DNA of 64,000 nt from Muricoccus pecuniae (GTDB lineage: Bacteria; Pseudomonadota; Alphaproteobacteria; Acetobacterales; Acetobacteraceae). The notes under the pieces are model-generated. The model searched no databases and was not told where the DNA came from. It saw nothing but the letters and a program-made list of their open reading frames with translations. The translations under genes were made by a program, and so were the position numbers. Shown here piece by piece: positions 1 through 7,795 of the stretch. Within the stretch, counting starts at the first letter, position 1, and each line of letters starts with the position of its first letter. The stretch spans positions 186,001 through 250,000 of the forward strand of contig NZ_JACIJD010000003.1 of NCBI RefSeq assembly GCF_014199205.1, written 5' to 3'.

Positions 1-1
1 C

Positions 2-25
2 TTCTTCAAGTTCATCAAGCGCTGA
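2..25 (+). CDS. C-terminal end of an unidentified upstream gene
   Basis: Frame 2 reads FFKFIKR and then TGA, so this looks like the last seven codons of a gene that lies off the left edge. It is followed within 15 bases by a strong hairpin, which fits a gene end. Seven residues are far too few to name a family, and a chance reading cannot be excluded. Confidence 0.4.
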   Translation, partial: FFKFIKR

Positions 26-39
26 TCCCGCGCCTCATC

Positions 40-83
40 GCGGGAGGGCCGGGGATGCCGCGCTTGGCATCCGGGCCTCCCGC
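40..83 (+). terminator. Hairpin terminator candidate
   Basis: A long imperfect stem: GGATGCC pairs exactly with GGCATCC across a 6-base loop (GCGCTT), and the stem continues outward through GCCGG/GGGCC and GCGGGAGG/CCTCCCGC. It sits just after the TGA at 23-25. No U-run follows, so it is either a U-poor terminator or another RNA structure. Confidence 0.5.
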
Positions 84-175
84 CCGCTAGCCTCTCCCCG
101 CTGGGCCGGGAACACGGCCCGGGGGGAACCTGCCGGTCGCGCGTCTTCCAACCTCTCGGATGGGATGCGGGCTGG

Positions 176-1213
176 ATGATCAAGGGATTACGGGCGGCGG
201 TCGGGCGGGCGGTGCTCGGGGCCGCGGCGCTGTGCGGGGCGGCGGGCGCCGCCGGGGCGCAATCGACGGCGGACACGATGGGGGCCATCCGCTCGCGGGG
301 CGCGGTGCTCTGCGGCGTGGCCGGCACCACGGCGGGGTTCAGCCTGCCGGACAGCCAGGGCGCGATGCGCGGGCTGGATGCCGATGGGTGCCGCATCGTG
401 GCGGCGGCCATCCTGGGGGACGCGAACAAGGTCCGCTTCATCAACACCACCGCGACGAACCGCTTCACCGCGCTGCAATCGGGCGAGGTGGACATGCTCG
501 TCCGCAACACGACCTGGACGCTGGGGCGGGAGGCCGCGCTCGGCCTCGAATTCGCGAGCATCAACTTCTACGACGGCACCGGCTTCATGGTGAAGAAGGC
601 CTCCGGCGTCACCTCCGTGCGCGGGCTGGACGGCGCGACGGTCTGCGTGCAGCCGGGCTCGACGACGGAGCTGAGCCTGACGGACTACTTCCGCGTCCAC
701 CGCATGCGCTTCACCCCGCTGGTGATCGAGAACCTGGAGGAGCTGCGGGCCGCCTTCATCGCCGGGCGCTGTGACGCCTTCACCACCGATGCCAGCTCGC
801 TCGCCGCCTTCCGCTACACCCAGGGGCCGAACGCCGATCAGTACCTTCTGCTGCCCGAGATCATCTCGAAGGAGCCGCTGGGGACGATGGTCCGCAAGGG
901 CGACTGGAAGTTCTTCGACATCGTGCGCTGGGCGCATTTCGCGCAGCTCACGGCCGAGGAGCTGGGGATCGACAGCGAGAACATCGGCAGCTTCCGCAAC
1001 AGCCCGCTGCCGGAGGTGCAGCGCTTCATGGGCGTGACGGGGGACCTGGGCAAGTCGCTCGGCGTCGCGCCTGATTGGGCGGTGCAGATCGTGAAGCAGG
1101 TCGGCAATTTCGGGGAGATGTGGGACCGCAACATCACGCCGCTGGGCGTGCAGCGCGGGATCAACAATCTCTGGACCAAGGGCGGGCTGCAATACGCGCC
1201 GCCGATGCGCTGA
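176..1213 (+). CDS. aapJ: AapJ-like amino-acid ABC transporter substrate-binding protein
   Basis: Periplasmic binding protein of the general L-amino-acid (AapJ/YhdW) family, which delivers amino acids to an AapQMP-type ABC importer. The 345-aa product has a signal peptide ending AGAAGA|QS (cleavage about residue 28) and the family's whole-length features: CGVAGTTAGFSLPD, GLDADGCRIVAAAILGD, RFTALQSGEVDML, RNTTWTLGREAALGL, QPGSTTELSLTDYF, EIISKEPLGTMVRKGDW, and the C-terminal GINNLWTKGGLQYAPPMR. The canonical GxDVDFCRA motif appears as GLDADGCRI, a small departure. No permease or ATPase follows; the next gene is an SDR. A second paralogue lies at 45091-46113. The ATG at 176 fits the signal peptide; a CGGATGGGATGCGGG stretch precedes it without a clear Shine-Dalgarno. 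The family call is firm; the substrate is inferred. Confidence 0.88.
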   Translation: MIKGLRAAVGRAVLGAAALCGAAGAAGAQSTADTMGAIRSRGAVLCGVAGTTAGFSLPDSQGAMRGLDADGCRIVAAAILGDANKVRFINTTATNRFTALQSGEVDMLVRNTTWTLGREAALGLEFASINFYDGTGFMVKKASGVTSVRGLDGATVCVQPGSTTELSLTDYFRVHRMRFTPLVIENLEELRAAFIAGRCDAFTTDASSLAAFRYTQGPNADQYLLLPEIISKEPLGTMVRKGDWKFFDIVRWAHFAQLTAEELGIDSENIGSFRNSPLPEVQRFMGVTGDLGKSLGVAPDWAVQIVKQVGNFGEMWDRNITPLGVQRGINNLWTKGGLQYAPPMR

Positions 1214-1372
1214 TCCCTGGCTGAGGGCCGGGGGAGGGAGGATTCCCCGGCCCGGTCCCCCCTGGGTGGCGCGCGGCGTCGGGCGCCGGCACGGGGGCGC
1301 ATGCGGGGCGGGTGTTTCGCGCGGCCTCCTGGCCGCCCGGCCGGGCCGCGTGGCGGCCGGTGGAACGATGGG

Positions 1373-1407
1373 CCCGCCCGGGGGTTAAGGGCTGTGGCCC
1401 GGGCGGG
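1373..1407. other. Perfect 10-bp inverted repeat upstream of the SDR gene
   Basis: CCCGCCCGGG (1373-1382) pairs perfectly with CCCGGGCGGG (1398-1407) around a 15-base loop containing GGTTAAGG. It lies in the 226-base gap between the binding protein and the SDR, 33 bases before the chosen GTG. It may terminate the upstream transcript or belong to the SDR leader; the sequence alone does not decide. Confidence 0.4.
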
Positions 1408-1439
1408 TGCGCCGCGCCGGGTTTCCCGGAGGCCACCCC

Positions 1440-2483
1440 GTGCTGCCCTTGCCCCTTCCGCTCTTCCCCCTCGCCGCCCTCGCCCTCGTCGGGGGGCTGT
1501 TGTCCGCCTGCGCCGTGCCCTCCTCCTCCGCCGCGGACAGGGGGCGGATCGCGGGGCGGACCTATGTGGTCACGGGGGCGTCCAGCGGGCTCGGGCGCGG
1601 GGTGGCGGTTCGGCTGGGGGCGCTGGGGGCGAATGTCGTGCTCGCTGCGCGGCGGGCCGAGCTGCTGGAGGAGGTGGCGGCCGAGGTGCGGGCCGGGGGC
1701 GGCCAGGCCCTCGTCGTGCCGACCGACGTCTCGGACCCCGCGGCCGTGCAGCGCCTGGCGGGGGCCGCGGTGGAGCGCTTCGGCAAGATCGACGTGTGGA
1801 TCAACAACGCCGCCGTCGCCTCCATCGGGCGCTTCGAGGAGATCCCGATCGAGGATCACATGCGGATCGTGGACGTGAACCTGAAGGGCGCGATCGCGGG
1901 CAGCCACGCCGCGCTGCGCCAGTTCCGCGCGCAGGGCGGGGGCACGCTGGTGAACATCGCCTCCGTCGAGGGGCGGGTGCCGGTCGCCTATCACGCGAGC
2001 TACGCCGCGACGAAGGCCGCGCTGCTCGGCCTCGGCGCCGCGATCAACGAGGAGATGCGGCTGGCGCGGACGACGACGATCAAGGTCGCCTCCGTCCTGC
2101 CCTGGGCGGTGGACACGCCCTACTGGGTCCATGCCGGCAACTACACCGGGCGCGAGGCGCGGATGATGATGATGGACGCGCCGGAGGACGTGGCGGAGGC
2201 GATCGTGCGCGTCTCCGTGGACCCCGTGCGGGAATACGCCGTGGGCTGGAAGGCGCAGGCGGCGGTGCTGGGCGGGCAGGTCTGGCCGGCCCTCGCCCAG
2301 CAGCTCGCCGGCAGCGCCGTGCAGAAGTCCCAGATGGAGGACGGCCCGCCCTCGCCGGTCACCTCCGGCAACGTGCACCGGCCCGTGGCGCGCGGCGCGG
2401 GGGAGAGCGGCGGGATGCGCGAGCGGATGCGGGAGGAGGATGCCGGCGGGCAGGCGGCCCCCGGCGCGGAGGGCGCGCGGTAG
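1440..2483 (+). CDS. Short-chain dehydrogenase/reductase with lipoprotein-like N-terminus
   Basis: NAD(P)-dependent oxidoreductase of the SDR family; the substrate is unknown. The Rossmann motif TGASSGLG is at residues 45-52, NNAA at about 122-125, and the catalytic triad is complete (S175, Y188, K192 in SYAATK). After the roughly 250-residue SDR core the protein has an extension of about 70 residues ending in a charged Gly/Ala/Glu tail. The N-terminus is odd: a hydrophobic stretch leading to LLSAC at residues 20-24, which matches a lipobox. The GTG at 1440 is chosen because GGAGG (1428-1432) sits 7 bases before it. A GTG at 1407 has no Shine-Dalgarno but would add an Arg-Arg pair that suits a signal peptide. 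An SDR tethered by a lipid would face the periplasm, where NAD(P)H is absent, so a non-cleaved membrane anchor is an alternative. Confidence 0.82.
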   Translation: MLPLPLPLFPLAALALVGGLLSACAVPSSSAADRGRIAGRTYVVTGASSGLGRGVAVRLGALGANVVLAARRAELLEEVAAEVRAGGGQALVVPTDVSDPAAVQRLAGAAVERFGKIDVWINNAAVASIGRFEEIPIEDHMRIVDVNLKGAIAGSHAALRQFRAQGGGTLVNIASVEGRVPVAYHASYAATKAALLGLGAAINEEMRLARTTTIKVASVLPWAVDTPYWVHAGNYTGREARMMMMDAPEDVAEAIVRVSVDPVREYAVGWKAQAAVLGGQVWPALAQQLAGSAVQKSQMEDGPPSPVTSGNVHRPVARGAGESGGMRERMREEDAGGQAAPGAEGAR

Positions 2484-2537
2484 GGAGCTTTCGTTGCGGG
2501 CGGAAACCGGCGGCGTGCCCGGGCGTAGAGGCCCCGC

Positions 2538-3491
2538 ATGTCCGACCCCATCCCCCTGCCGCCGGAAGACCGGGCACTCCTGGACCTCGCCCGCGCGCTG
2601 CTGGCCGAGGGCTACGCCTTCATCACCCCCACCCCCGCGACCCATGCCCGGGTGAATGCCCGGCCGGGCAACGAGGAGGCGCGGGATCTCCGGGGCGTCT
2701 TCGGCTGGAGCCGCCCTTTCCACCCGGGCCTGCTGCCGGAGCCCATGCTCGACCTCCTGCGCGCCGGCGGGGCGTTGGAGGAGGCGGGCGGGCTGCTCCG
2801 GAGCCGGGTGCGGCTCTCCTGCCTCGACGGGCTGGCCTTCCTCCACTCCGCCCATCCCACCACCGAGCCGGACTCCGTCTTCTTCGGCCCCGATACCTAC
2901 CGCTTCGCCCGGGCGATCGAGGACGCGCTGCGGGAGCGGCAGCGCCCGGTGCGGCGGGCGGTGGACATCGGCTGCGGCGCGGGGCCGGGCGGCATCCTCG
3001 TCGCGCGGGCATGGCCGGAGGCGGAGGTCACTCTCGGTGACATCAACGGCGCGGCCCTCCGCCTCGCCCGCATTAACGCGGCGCTGAACGGCGCTGGCCG
3101 GGCGAGGGCGGTGCACAGCAACCTGCTGGGTGGCGTCGAGGGGGCGCCCGACCTGATCGTGGCCAACCCGCCCTATCTCGTGGACCCCGCGGAGCGCACC
3201 TACCGCCACGGCGGCGGGCCGCTCGGGGCGGGGCTGTCGCTCGCCATCCTGGACGCGGCGCTGGAGCGCTTGGCGCCGGGCGGAGCCCTCGTCCTCTACA
3301 CCGGTGCCGCGGTCGTGAACGGGGAGGACCCCTTCCGCTCCGCCGCCCTGGCCCGAATTGCCGGGGAGAACGCGGCCTGGACCTATCGCGAGATGGACCC
3401 CGACGTCTTCGGCGAGGAGCTGGAGGCCGAGGCCTATCGCGGGGCCGACCGCATCGCCGCCGTGGTGCTCACGGTCGCGAGGGAGGGATAA
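2538..3491 (+). CDS. Class I SAM-dependent methyltransferase with NPPY motif
   Basis: 317-aa methyltransferase. The SAM-binding motif I is DIGCGAGPGG (from D143), motif II is VTLGDINGAAL, and the substrate-side motif IV is IVANPPYL (NPPY from N210), as in the PrmC/HemK and N6-adenine MTase groups that methylate a planar amide or amine nitrogen. About 130 N-terminal residues precede the catalytic fold and probably form a recognition domain. It is not PrmC itself: the N-terminal region does not look like PrmC's helical domain. Only 5 bases separate its TAA from the GTG of the haem-oxygenase-like gene, so the two are very likely co-translated and may act on the same substrate. The family is clear; the target is unknown. 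Confidence 0.82.
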   Translation: MSDPIPLPPEDRALLDLARALLAEGYAFITPTPATHARVNARPGNEEARDLRGVFGWSRPFHPGLLPEPMLDLLRAGGALEEAGGLLRSRVRLSCLDGLAFLHSAHPTTEPDSVFFGPDTYRFARAIEDALRERQRPVRRAVDIGCGAGPGGILVARAWPEAEVTLGDINGAALRLARINAALNGAGRARAVHSNLLGGVEGAPDLIVANPPYLVDPAERTYRHGGGPLGAGLSLAILDAALERLAPGGALVLYTGAAVVNGEDPFRSAALARIAGENAAWTYREMDPDVFGEELEAEAYRGADRIAAVVLTVAREG

Positions 3492-3496
3492 GCGAC

Positions 3497-4396
3497 GTGC
3501 CAGAAGGCCTCTTCACCACCACCACCGGCACGGCGCGCCCCGAGAGCGACGAGGCCGACTTCCAGCGCGGCCTCGCCGAGTTCAACCGCCGCCGCTTCGA
3601 CCCCGCCCTGCCGGCGGGCGACTGGCGCGACGACATCCGGCACATGGCCGAGTGGAGCCTGCGGGAGGGCGAGTTCCTGGAGGCCCGCCGCGCCGCCGTC
3701 GCCGAGCGCGCGGCCGCGGCGCCGCGGGACGCGGACGGCTTCGTCGCCTGGTTCGCCGGGCTGGAGAGGGATGGCCCCGGCCAGAACGACCCCCTCTTCC
3801 CCTGGCTCGCCGAGAAGGCGACGCGGGAGCAGATGTGCTGGTTCCTGACCCAGGAGGTGGCCGGGGAGGCGGGGTTCGAGGACCTCTCGGCGCTGACCCA
3901 GGTGAAGCTGCCGCAGCGCCCGAAGCTGGAGATCGCCCGCAACTACTGGGACGAGATGGGCCGGGGCAACGCCAAGGGCATGCACGGCCCGCTGCTGGAG
4001 ACCCTCGCCCACCGGCTCGGGCTGGAGCCGCGGGTGGAGACGACGGTGTGGGAATCGCTGGCCCTGGCCAATGTCATGGCCGGGCTCGCCGCCAACCGCC
4101 GCTACGCCTACCAGTCCGTCGGCGCGCTGGGGATCATCGAGCAGACCGCGCCCTCCCGCGCGGGGCTGGTGGCGGAGGGGCTGAAGCGGCTGGGCGTGCC
4201 CTCGGGCGACCGGCACTACTTCGACCTGCACGCGATCCTGGACGTGAAGCACGCTCTCGCCTGGAACGCCGAGGCGATCCACCCCCTCGTCGCCTCCGAT
4301 CCCGGCCTCGCCCCGGCCATCGCGGAGGGCGCGCTGATGCGGCTGGAATGCGGCGCCGCCTGCTTCGAGCGCTACCGGCGCGAACTGGGCGTCTGA
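3497..4396 (+). CDS. Iron-containing redox enzyme, haem-oxygenase-like fold
   Basis: 299-aa member of the haem-oxygenase-like di-metal oxidase/oxygenase group (iron-containing redox enzyme family). Candidate metal ligands are spread as the family expects: Glu in FLTQEVAGEAGFE, Glu and His in YWDEMGRGNAKGMHG, Glu in TVWESLALAN, and Asp and His residues in HYFDLHAILDVKHALAW. Known relatives oxidise small amines, amino acids or fatty acids; none can be assigned here. It starts with GTG 5 bases after the methyltransferase stop, which points to a two-gene unit modifying one compound. It is followed by about 100 bases without a gene. Confidence 0.8.
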   Translation: MPEGLFTTTTGTARPESDEADFQRGLAEFNRRRFDPALPAGDWRDDIRHMAEWSLREGEFLEARRAAVAERAAAAPRDADGFVAWFAGLERDGPGQNDPLFPWLAEKATREQMCWFLTQEVAGEAGFEDLSALTQVKLPQRPKLEIARNYWDEMGRGNAKGMHGPLLETLAHRLGLEPRVETTVWESLALANVMAGLAANRRYAYQSVGALGIIEQTAPSRAGLVAEGLKRLGVPSGDRHYFDLHAILDVKHALAWNAEAIHPLVASDPGLAPAIAEGALMRLECGAACFERYRRELGV

Positions 4397-4498
4397 GCCC
4401 GCGCCCCCCCGACGCGCACGGGGTCGTGCCCGGGCGCGTTAAGACTTGTGCAGCATCTCTCTCCCCATCCTGCGCGCACGGAACGCAGGGGTCTGGGC

Positions 4499-4780
4499 AT
4501 GTCTCTCGAGAGCAGCGAGATGGAGCGGGTCGGCTTCGCCGGGGGAGGCGCCGCGGAGGAGAGCCGGCGGCCCGGCCGCAGGGAGGCCAGCCCGGAACTC
4601 CTCTCCCTCCTCCGCGGGAAGGCCAGGCCCGGCGCGGCCGAGGCGCCCGGCAAGGCCCCCTCCCTGGAGGAGCCGGATCACCTCGGCAGCCCGGCGCGCG
4701 GGATCATCATCGGCCTCGGTATTTCCGTGCCGGTCTGGGCGGGCGTCCTCTACGGCCTCGCACGACTCGTGCGGGGGTAG
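4499..4780 (+). CDS. Small hypothetical protein with C-terminal membrane helix
   Basis: 93-aa protein I do not recognise. The first 65 or so residues are charged and low in complexity (MSLESSEMERVGF, then Arg/Glu/Pro/Gly-rich), followed by one predicted membrane helix (GIIIGLGISVPVWAGVLYGL) and a short ALRLVRG-type basic end, so it looks like a tail-anchored protein with a cytoplasmic N-terminus. The ATG at 4499 is preceded by AGGGGT at a reasonable distance; a GTG at 4448 would add 17 residues. It is convergent with purQ, 19 bases away. Confidence 0.62.
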   Translation: MSLESSEMERVGFAGGGAAEESRRPGRREASPELLSLLRGKARPGAAEAPGKAPSLEEPDHLGSPARGIIIGLGISVPVWAGVLYGLARLVRG

Positions 4781-4799
4781 GGGACCGCTCCCCACCGCC

Positions 4800-5474
4800 T
4801 CAGGCCGAGACGAGGCTCTCCGCGAGGCTCTGGAACAGGGGCAGCCCGTCCTCGCCGCCCATCAGGGGGTCCACGAGGTCCTCGGGGTGCGGCATCAGCC
4901 CGAGGACGCGGAGGTTGGGGGAGAGGATGCCGGCGATGTCCCGCGCGGCGCCGTTGCGGTTGCGGTCGGCGTAGCGGAAGGCGACGAGGCCCTCGCCCTC
5001 AAGCCGGTCCAGCGTCGCGTCATCGGCGAAGTAGTTGCCGTCGCCATGGGCCATGGGCGCGCGGAAGGTGGCGCCCTTCTGCCAGCGGGCGGTGAAGGGG
5101 GTGCCGGCGCGCTCGACGCGGAGAACGCAATCCATGGAGAGGAAGCGCAGACCCGCATTCTGGAGGAGGGCGCCCGGCAGCAGCCCAGCCTCGCAGAGGA
5201 TCTGGAAGCCGTTGCACACGCCGAGCACGTGGCCGCCCCGCGCCGCGAAGTCCCGCACCGCGCCCATGATCGGGGACTGGGCCGCCATGGCGCCGCAGCG
5301 GAGGTAGTCCCCGTGCGAGAAGCCGCCGGGCAGGACGACGAGGTCCGTCCCCGCGGGCAGCTCCGTCTCCCGGTGAAAGGTGATGGAGGGCTTGCGGCCC
5401 GTGGCGCGCTGCAGCGCGATCGCCATGTCGCGCTCGCGGTTCGTGCCGGGGAAGAGAAGGATGGTCGCGTTCAT
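4800..5474 (-). CDS. purQ: Phosphoribosylformylglycinamidine synthase subunit PurQ
   Basis: Glutaminase subunit of FGAM synthase, step 4 of de novo purine synthesis: it releases ammonia from glutamine for PurL, with PurS as the bridging subunit. The 224-aa class I glutamine amidotransferase carries the nucleophile C87 (GVCNGFQ) and the His-Glu pair H196/E198 (LMPHPED), plus the PurQ-typical FPGTNRERD start and [12 protein letters not shown]. The length is normal for a separate PurQ. It is last in the unit purC-purS-small gene-purQ, and its ATG overlaps the preceding stop by 4 bases. purL and purF are not in the window. Confidence 0.96.
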   Translation of the reverse strand: MNATILLFPGTNRERDMAIALQRATGRKPSITFHRETELPAGTDLVVLPGGFSHGDYLRCGAMAAQSPIMGAVRDFAARGGHVLGVCNGFQILCEAGLLPGALLQNAGLRFLSMDCVLRVERAGTPFTARWQKGATFRAPMAHGDGNYFADDATLDRLEGEGLVAFRYADRNRNGAARDIAGILSPNLRVLGLMPHPEDLVDPLMGGEDGLPLFQSLAESLVSA

Positions 5475-5725
5475 TGCTGGAACACCCTGAGCCAGTGGAG
5501 TCCGCCGAGCACGGCGATGGTGAGGAGGGCCGCGATGGCGGCGGCGGTCATCCAGCGGTCGATCCCCGCCTTGCCGCGGGCGATCAGCCCGGGCGCGCGG
5601 CCCCTGCGCGCCCCGCGCGCGGGGGGCGCGGGGCGGGCCACCGCCATGCGGCGCTCCCTCCAGGAGAGGAGCATCGCGATCAGGACCGTCAGCACGGTCA
5701 TGATGAGGAGGCTGGTCTTGATCAT
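5471..5725 (-). CDS. Small two-helix membrane protein inside the pur operon
   Basis: 84-aa protein with two predicted membrane helices (about residues 3-21 and 58-77) joined by an Arg/Ala/Pro-rich loop that should be cytoplasmic. It lies between purS and purQ, 34 bases after purS, and its TGA overlaps the purQ ATG by 4 bases, so it is translated in the purine operon. I do not recognise it and no purine role is known to me. The clean overlap and biased codon use argue it is real. Confidence 0.65.
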   Translation of the reverse strand: MIKTSLLIMTVLTVLIAMLLSWRERRMAVARPAPPARGARRGRAPGLIARGKAGIDRWMTAAAIAALLTIAVLGGLHWLRVFQQ

Positions 5726-5759
5726 CGCCCCTGGATGCCCGTCCGCCCCGGGATCGCCC

Positions 5760-6017
5760 TCAGGCGATCTCGACCCGGAAGGACTCGATCACGGTGTTGG
5801 CCAGCAGCTTGCGGGCCATCGCCTCGGCGGCGGCCTTCGCCGCGTCGGGATCGGTCTCGGACAGCTCCAGCTCGATCACCTTGCCCGTGCGGACCTCGCC
5901 GATCCCCTCGAAGCCGAGGGTGCCGAGGGCGTGGCCGATCGCCTTGCCCTGGGGGTCGAGCACGCCGTTCTTCGGCATGACGAAGACGCGGGCCTTCAGC
6001 CCCTTCGCGGCGCTCAC
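5760..6017 (-). CDS. purS: Phosphoribosylformylglycinamidine synthase subunit PurS
   Basis: 85-aa small subunit of the PurLQS complex, which docks PurQ on PurL for ammonia transfer. Family signature: [20 protein letters not shown] near the N-terminus, [17 protein letters not shown] in the middle, and [18 protein letters not shown] at the end. The start is the GTG at 6017, which overlaps the purC TGA as GTGA; the open frame extends far upstream but only as a shadow of purC. Confidence 0.94.
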   Translation of the reverse strand: MSAAKGLKARVFVMPKNGVLDPQGKAIGHALGTLGFEGIGEVRTGKVIELELSETDPDAAKAAAEAMARKLLANTVIESFRVEIA

Positions 6018-6778
6018 TGCATCAGCTCCGGGCCCTTCATGTCGCGCATCCCGGCCTCGGGCAGGATCCCGAGGCGCTTGGCCACCTCCTGGTAGCCCTC
6101 CTCGACCTTGCCGAGGTCGCGGCGGAAGCGGTCCTTGTCCATCTTCTCGCCGGTCTTGGAGTCCCACAGGCGGCAGTTGTCCGGGGAGATCTCGTCGGCC
6201 AGCACGATCCGCATCTCGTCGTTCTCGTAGAGGCGGCCGAATTCCAGCTTGAAGTCCACCAGGGAGATGCCGACGCCCAGGAAGAGGCCGGTGAGGAAGT
6301 CGTTCACCCGCAACGCGAGCGCCACGATGTCGTCCAGGTCCTGCGTGCCGGCCCAGCCGAAGCAGGTGATGTGCTCCTCGGAAACCATGGGGTCCTGGAG
6401 GCCGTCGTTCTTGTAGTAGTACTCGACGATCGAGCGGGGCAGGCGGGTGCCCTCCTGGATGCCCAGGCGCTTGGCGAGGCTGCCCGCGGCGATGTTGCGG
6501 ATCACCACCTCCAGCGGGATGATCTCCACCTCGCGGATGAGCTGCTCGCGCATGTTCAGCCGGCGGATGAAGTGGGTGGGGACGCCGATCTCGCCGAGCT
6601 TCGTCATCAGGTACTCGCTGATGCGATTGTTCAGCACGCCCTTGCCGGTGATGACGCCCTTCTTCGTGCCGTTCCCGGCCGTCGCGTCGTCCTTGAAGTA
6701 CTGGACGAGGGTGCCGGGCTCGGGGCCCTCGAAGAGGACCTTCGCCTTGCCTTCGTAGAGCTGTCGCCTGCGGGCCAT
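6014..6778 (-). CDS. purC: Phosphoribosylaminoimidazole-succinocarboxamide synthase PurC
   Basis: 254-aa SAICAR synthetase, which joins aspartate to CAIR using ATP. It shows [34 protein letters not shown] in segments typical of the family: [50 protein letters not shown] and [14 protein letters not shown]. The ATG at 6778 is chosen because GGGAAG stands just upstream and [13 protein letters not shown] is the normal beginning. It leads the unit purC-purS-small gene-purQ; purB lies on the same strand about 4 kb upstream, separated by other genes. Confidence 0.96.
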   Translation of the reverse strand: MARRRQLYEGKAKVLFEGPEPGTLVQYFKDDATAGNGTKKGVITGKGVLNNRISEYLMTKLGEIGVPTHFIRRLNMREQLIREVEIIPLEVVIRNIAAGSLAKRLGIQEGTRLPRSIVEYYYKNDGLQDPMVSEEHITCFGWAGTQDLDDIVALALRVNDFLTGLFLGVGISLVDFKLEFGRLYENDEMRIVLADEISPDNCRLWDSKTGEKMDKDRFRRDLGKVEEGYQEVAKRLGILPEAGMRDMKGPELMQ

Positions 6779-7149
6779 GGGGACTTCCCGAAACCTGTTC
6801 AGCCGCCCGCAGCGGGGCCTTCCGGCCCCGGCCACGGCGGCGATCGAAGGGGCCGTATAGCAGGGGGGGCGGCCCGGGGCCACAGCCTCCGGAGCGGGGG
6901 ACCATCGCCTCAGGCGCGGGGGACTGCCGCCTCGATGCGGGGGGACTACCGCTTCCGGCGCGGGCCGGGGGCGTGGCGAGGAGGGGACTCACGGCTGCGT
7001 GAGGGGCGCCGCCCTCCGGGCCGTTGCGGCGTTAACCCCGTGCGAGGTGCGGAACGTCGCGCCTTCGATCCGAAAGTCCCGGGCAGGGCCAGAGAGGCGA
7101 GAGCCTCGAGGCCGGTCCCATGGGGCAGAACGTTTTGGGAGAAACCGCA
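6779..7149. promoter_or_regulatory. Divergent intergenic region between purC and a secreted protein gene
   Basis: 371 bases without a gene. It must hold the purC promoter (minus) and that of the gene at 7150 (plus). Visible content: three imperfect tandem copies of a GCGGGGGAC-type unit at 6894-6957, a GTTAAC hexamer at 7031-7036, and GGGAG at about 7138-7142 just before the plus-strand ATG. No riboswitch or clear sigma-70 boxes were recognised. Confidence 0.45.
6894..6957. repeat. Three imperfect tandem copies of a ~21-bp unit
   Basis: Copies begin GCGGGGGACCATCGCCTCAG (6894), GCGGGGGACTGCCGCCTCGA (6916) and GCGGGGGGACTACCGCTTCC (6937). Each has a G-run, then GAC(C/T), then an xCCGC(C/T)TC block. 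A similar GGGGGACC..CGCCTCAGG string occurs near 19430-19452 and a weaker one near 4778-4803, both beside minus-strand gene ends. The function is unknown. Confidence 0.5.
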
Positions 7150-7686
7150 ATGCGCACGAGCGTCGCCGCCCTGGCCATCGCCGCGGCCCTGGCCACCCCG
7201 GCCCTGGCCCAGCAGGGCAACACCGCCAACCCCGGCTCTCAGGGCACCACCGGCGGTGCGCCCGCCATGACCATGGCGCCCGCCACCCAGGCCCCCGGCG
7301 GCACCGCCGCCCCGGGCACGACGACCGGCCCCGCCGCCTCCCAGTCCCGCGCGGGCACTGCCACCCAGGGCGCCGGCCTGGGCAGCACCTCCGGCAGCAC
7401 CACGACGACGACGGGCGGCGGCATGACCGGCGGCCAGTCCGCAGTGCGGACCGAGAATCCCGGCAGCGCCCCGGCTACCACCACCACCCCCGCGGCCGGC
7501 GCCAACTCCTTCACCGAGGGCCAGGCGCGCAGCCGCATCGAGGCGGCCGGCTTCACCGGGGTGCAGGAGCTGAAGAAGGACGAGTCCGGCGTGTGGCGCG
7601 GCCGCGCGATGCGCGGTGGCCAGACCGCCGAGGTCGGGCTCGACTTCCAGGGCAACGTCGTGACGGGCGCCGCCCCGGCCCGCTGA
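7150..7686 (+). CDS. Secreted Thr/Gly/Ala-rich protein with PepSY-like C-terminus
   Basis: 178-aa exported protein. It starts with a textbook signal peptide (MRTSVAALAIAAALATPALA|QQ), continues with about 100 residues of Gly/Thr/Ala/Pro low-complexity sequence, and ends in a small folded domain of about 55 residues: SFTEGQARSRIEAAGFTGV, then QELKKDESGVWRGRAMRGG and VGLDFQGNV. That pattern resembles a PepSY domain. The ATG at 7150 is preferred over 7120 because GGGAG precedes it and the signal peptide then starts correctly. It stands just upstream of the repeat protein at 7796 and may share its role in envelope stress, which is inference only. Confidence 0.72.
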   Translation: MRTSVAALAIAAALATPALAQQGNTANPGSQGTTGGAPAMTMAPATQAPGGTAAPGTTTGPAASQSRAGTATQGAGLGSTSGSTTTTTGGGMTGGQSAVRTENPGSAPATTTTPAAGANSFTEGQARSRIEAAGFTGVQELKKDESGVWRGRAMRGGQTAEVGLDFQGNVVTGAAPAR

Positions 7687-7795
7687 CCCCCGGCCTGCTG
7701 ACCACGGCCCGCTGACCCCGGGGCACCGCGCCGGCGCGCCGAGAGGCGCCCGGCCGCGACCCGGCCCCCAAGAACCCTTTTCAAGGATCAATCCC

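Noticed and set aside
1407-1439. GTG at 1407 as the SDR start
   Set aside because: No Shine-Dalgarno precedes it, while GGAGG stands 7 bases before the GTG at 1440. It is kept only as an alternative, because it would add Arg-Arg to the signal peptide.
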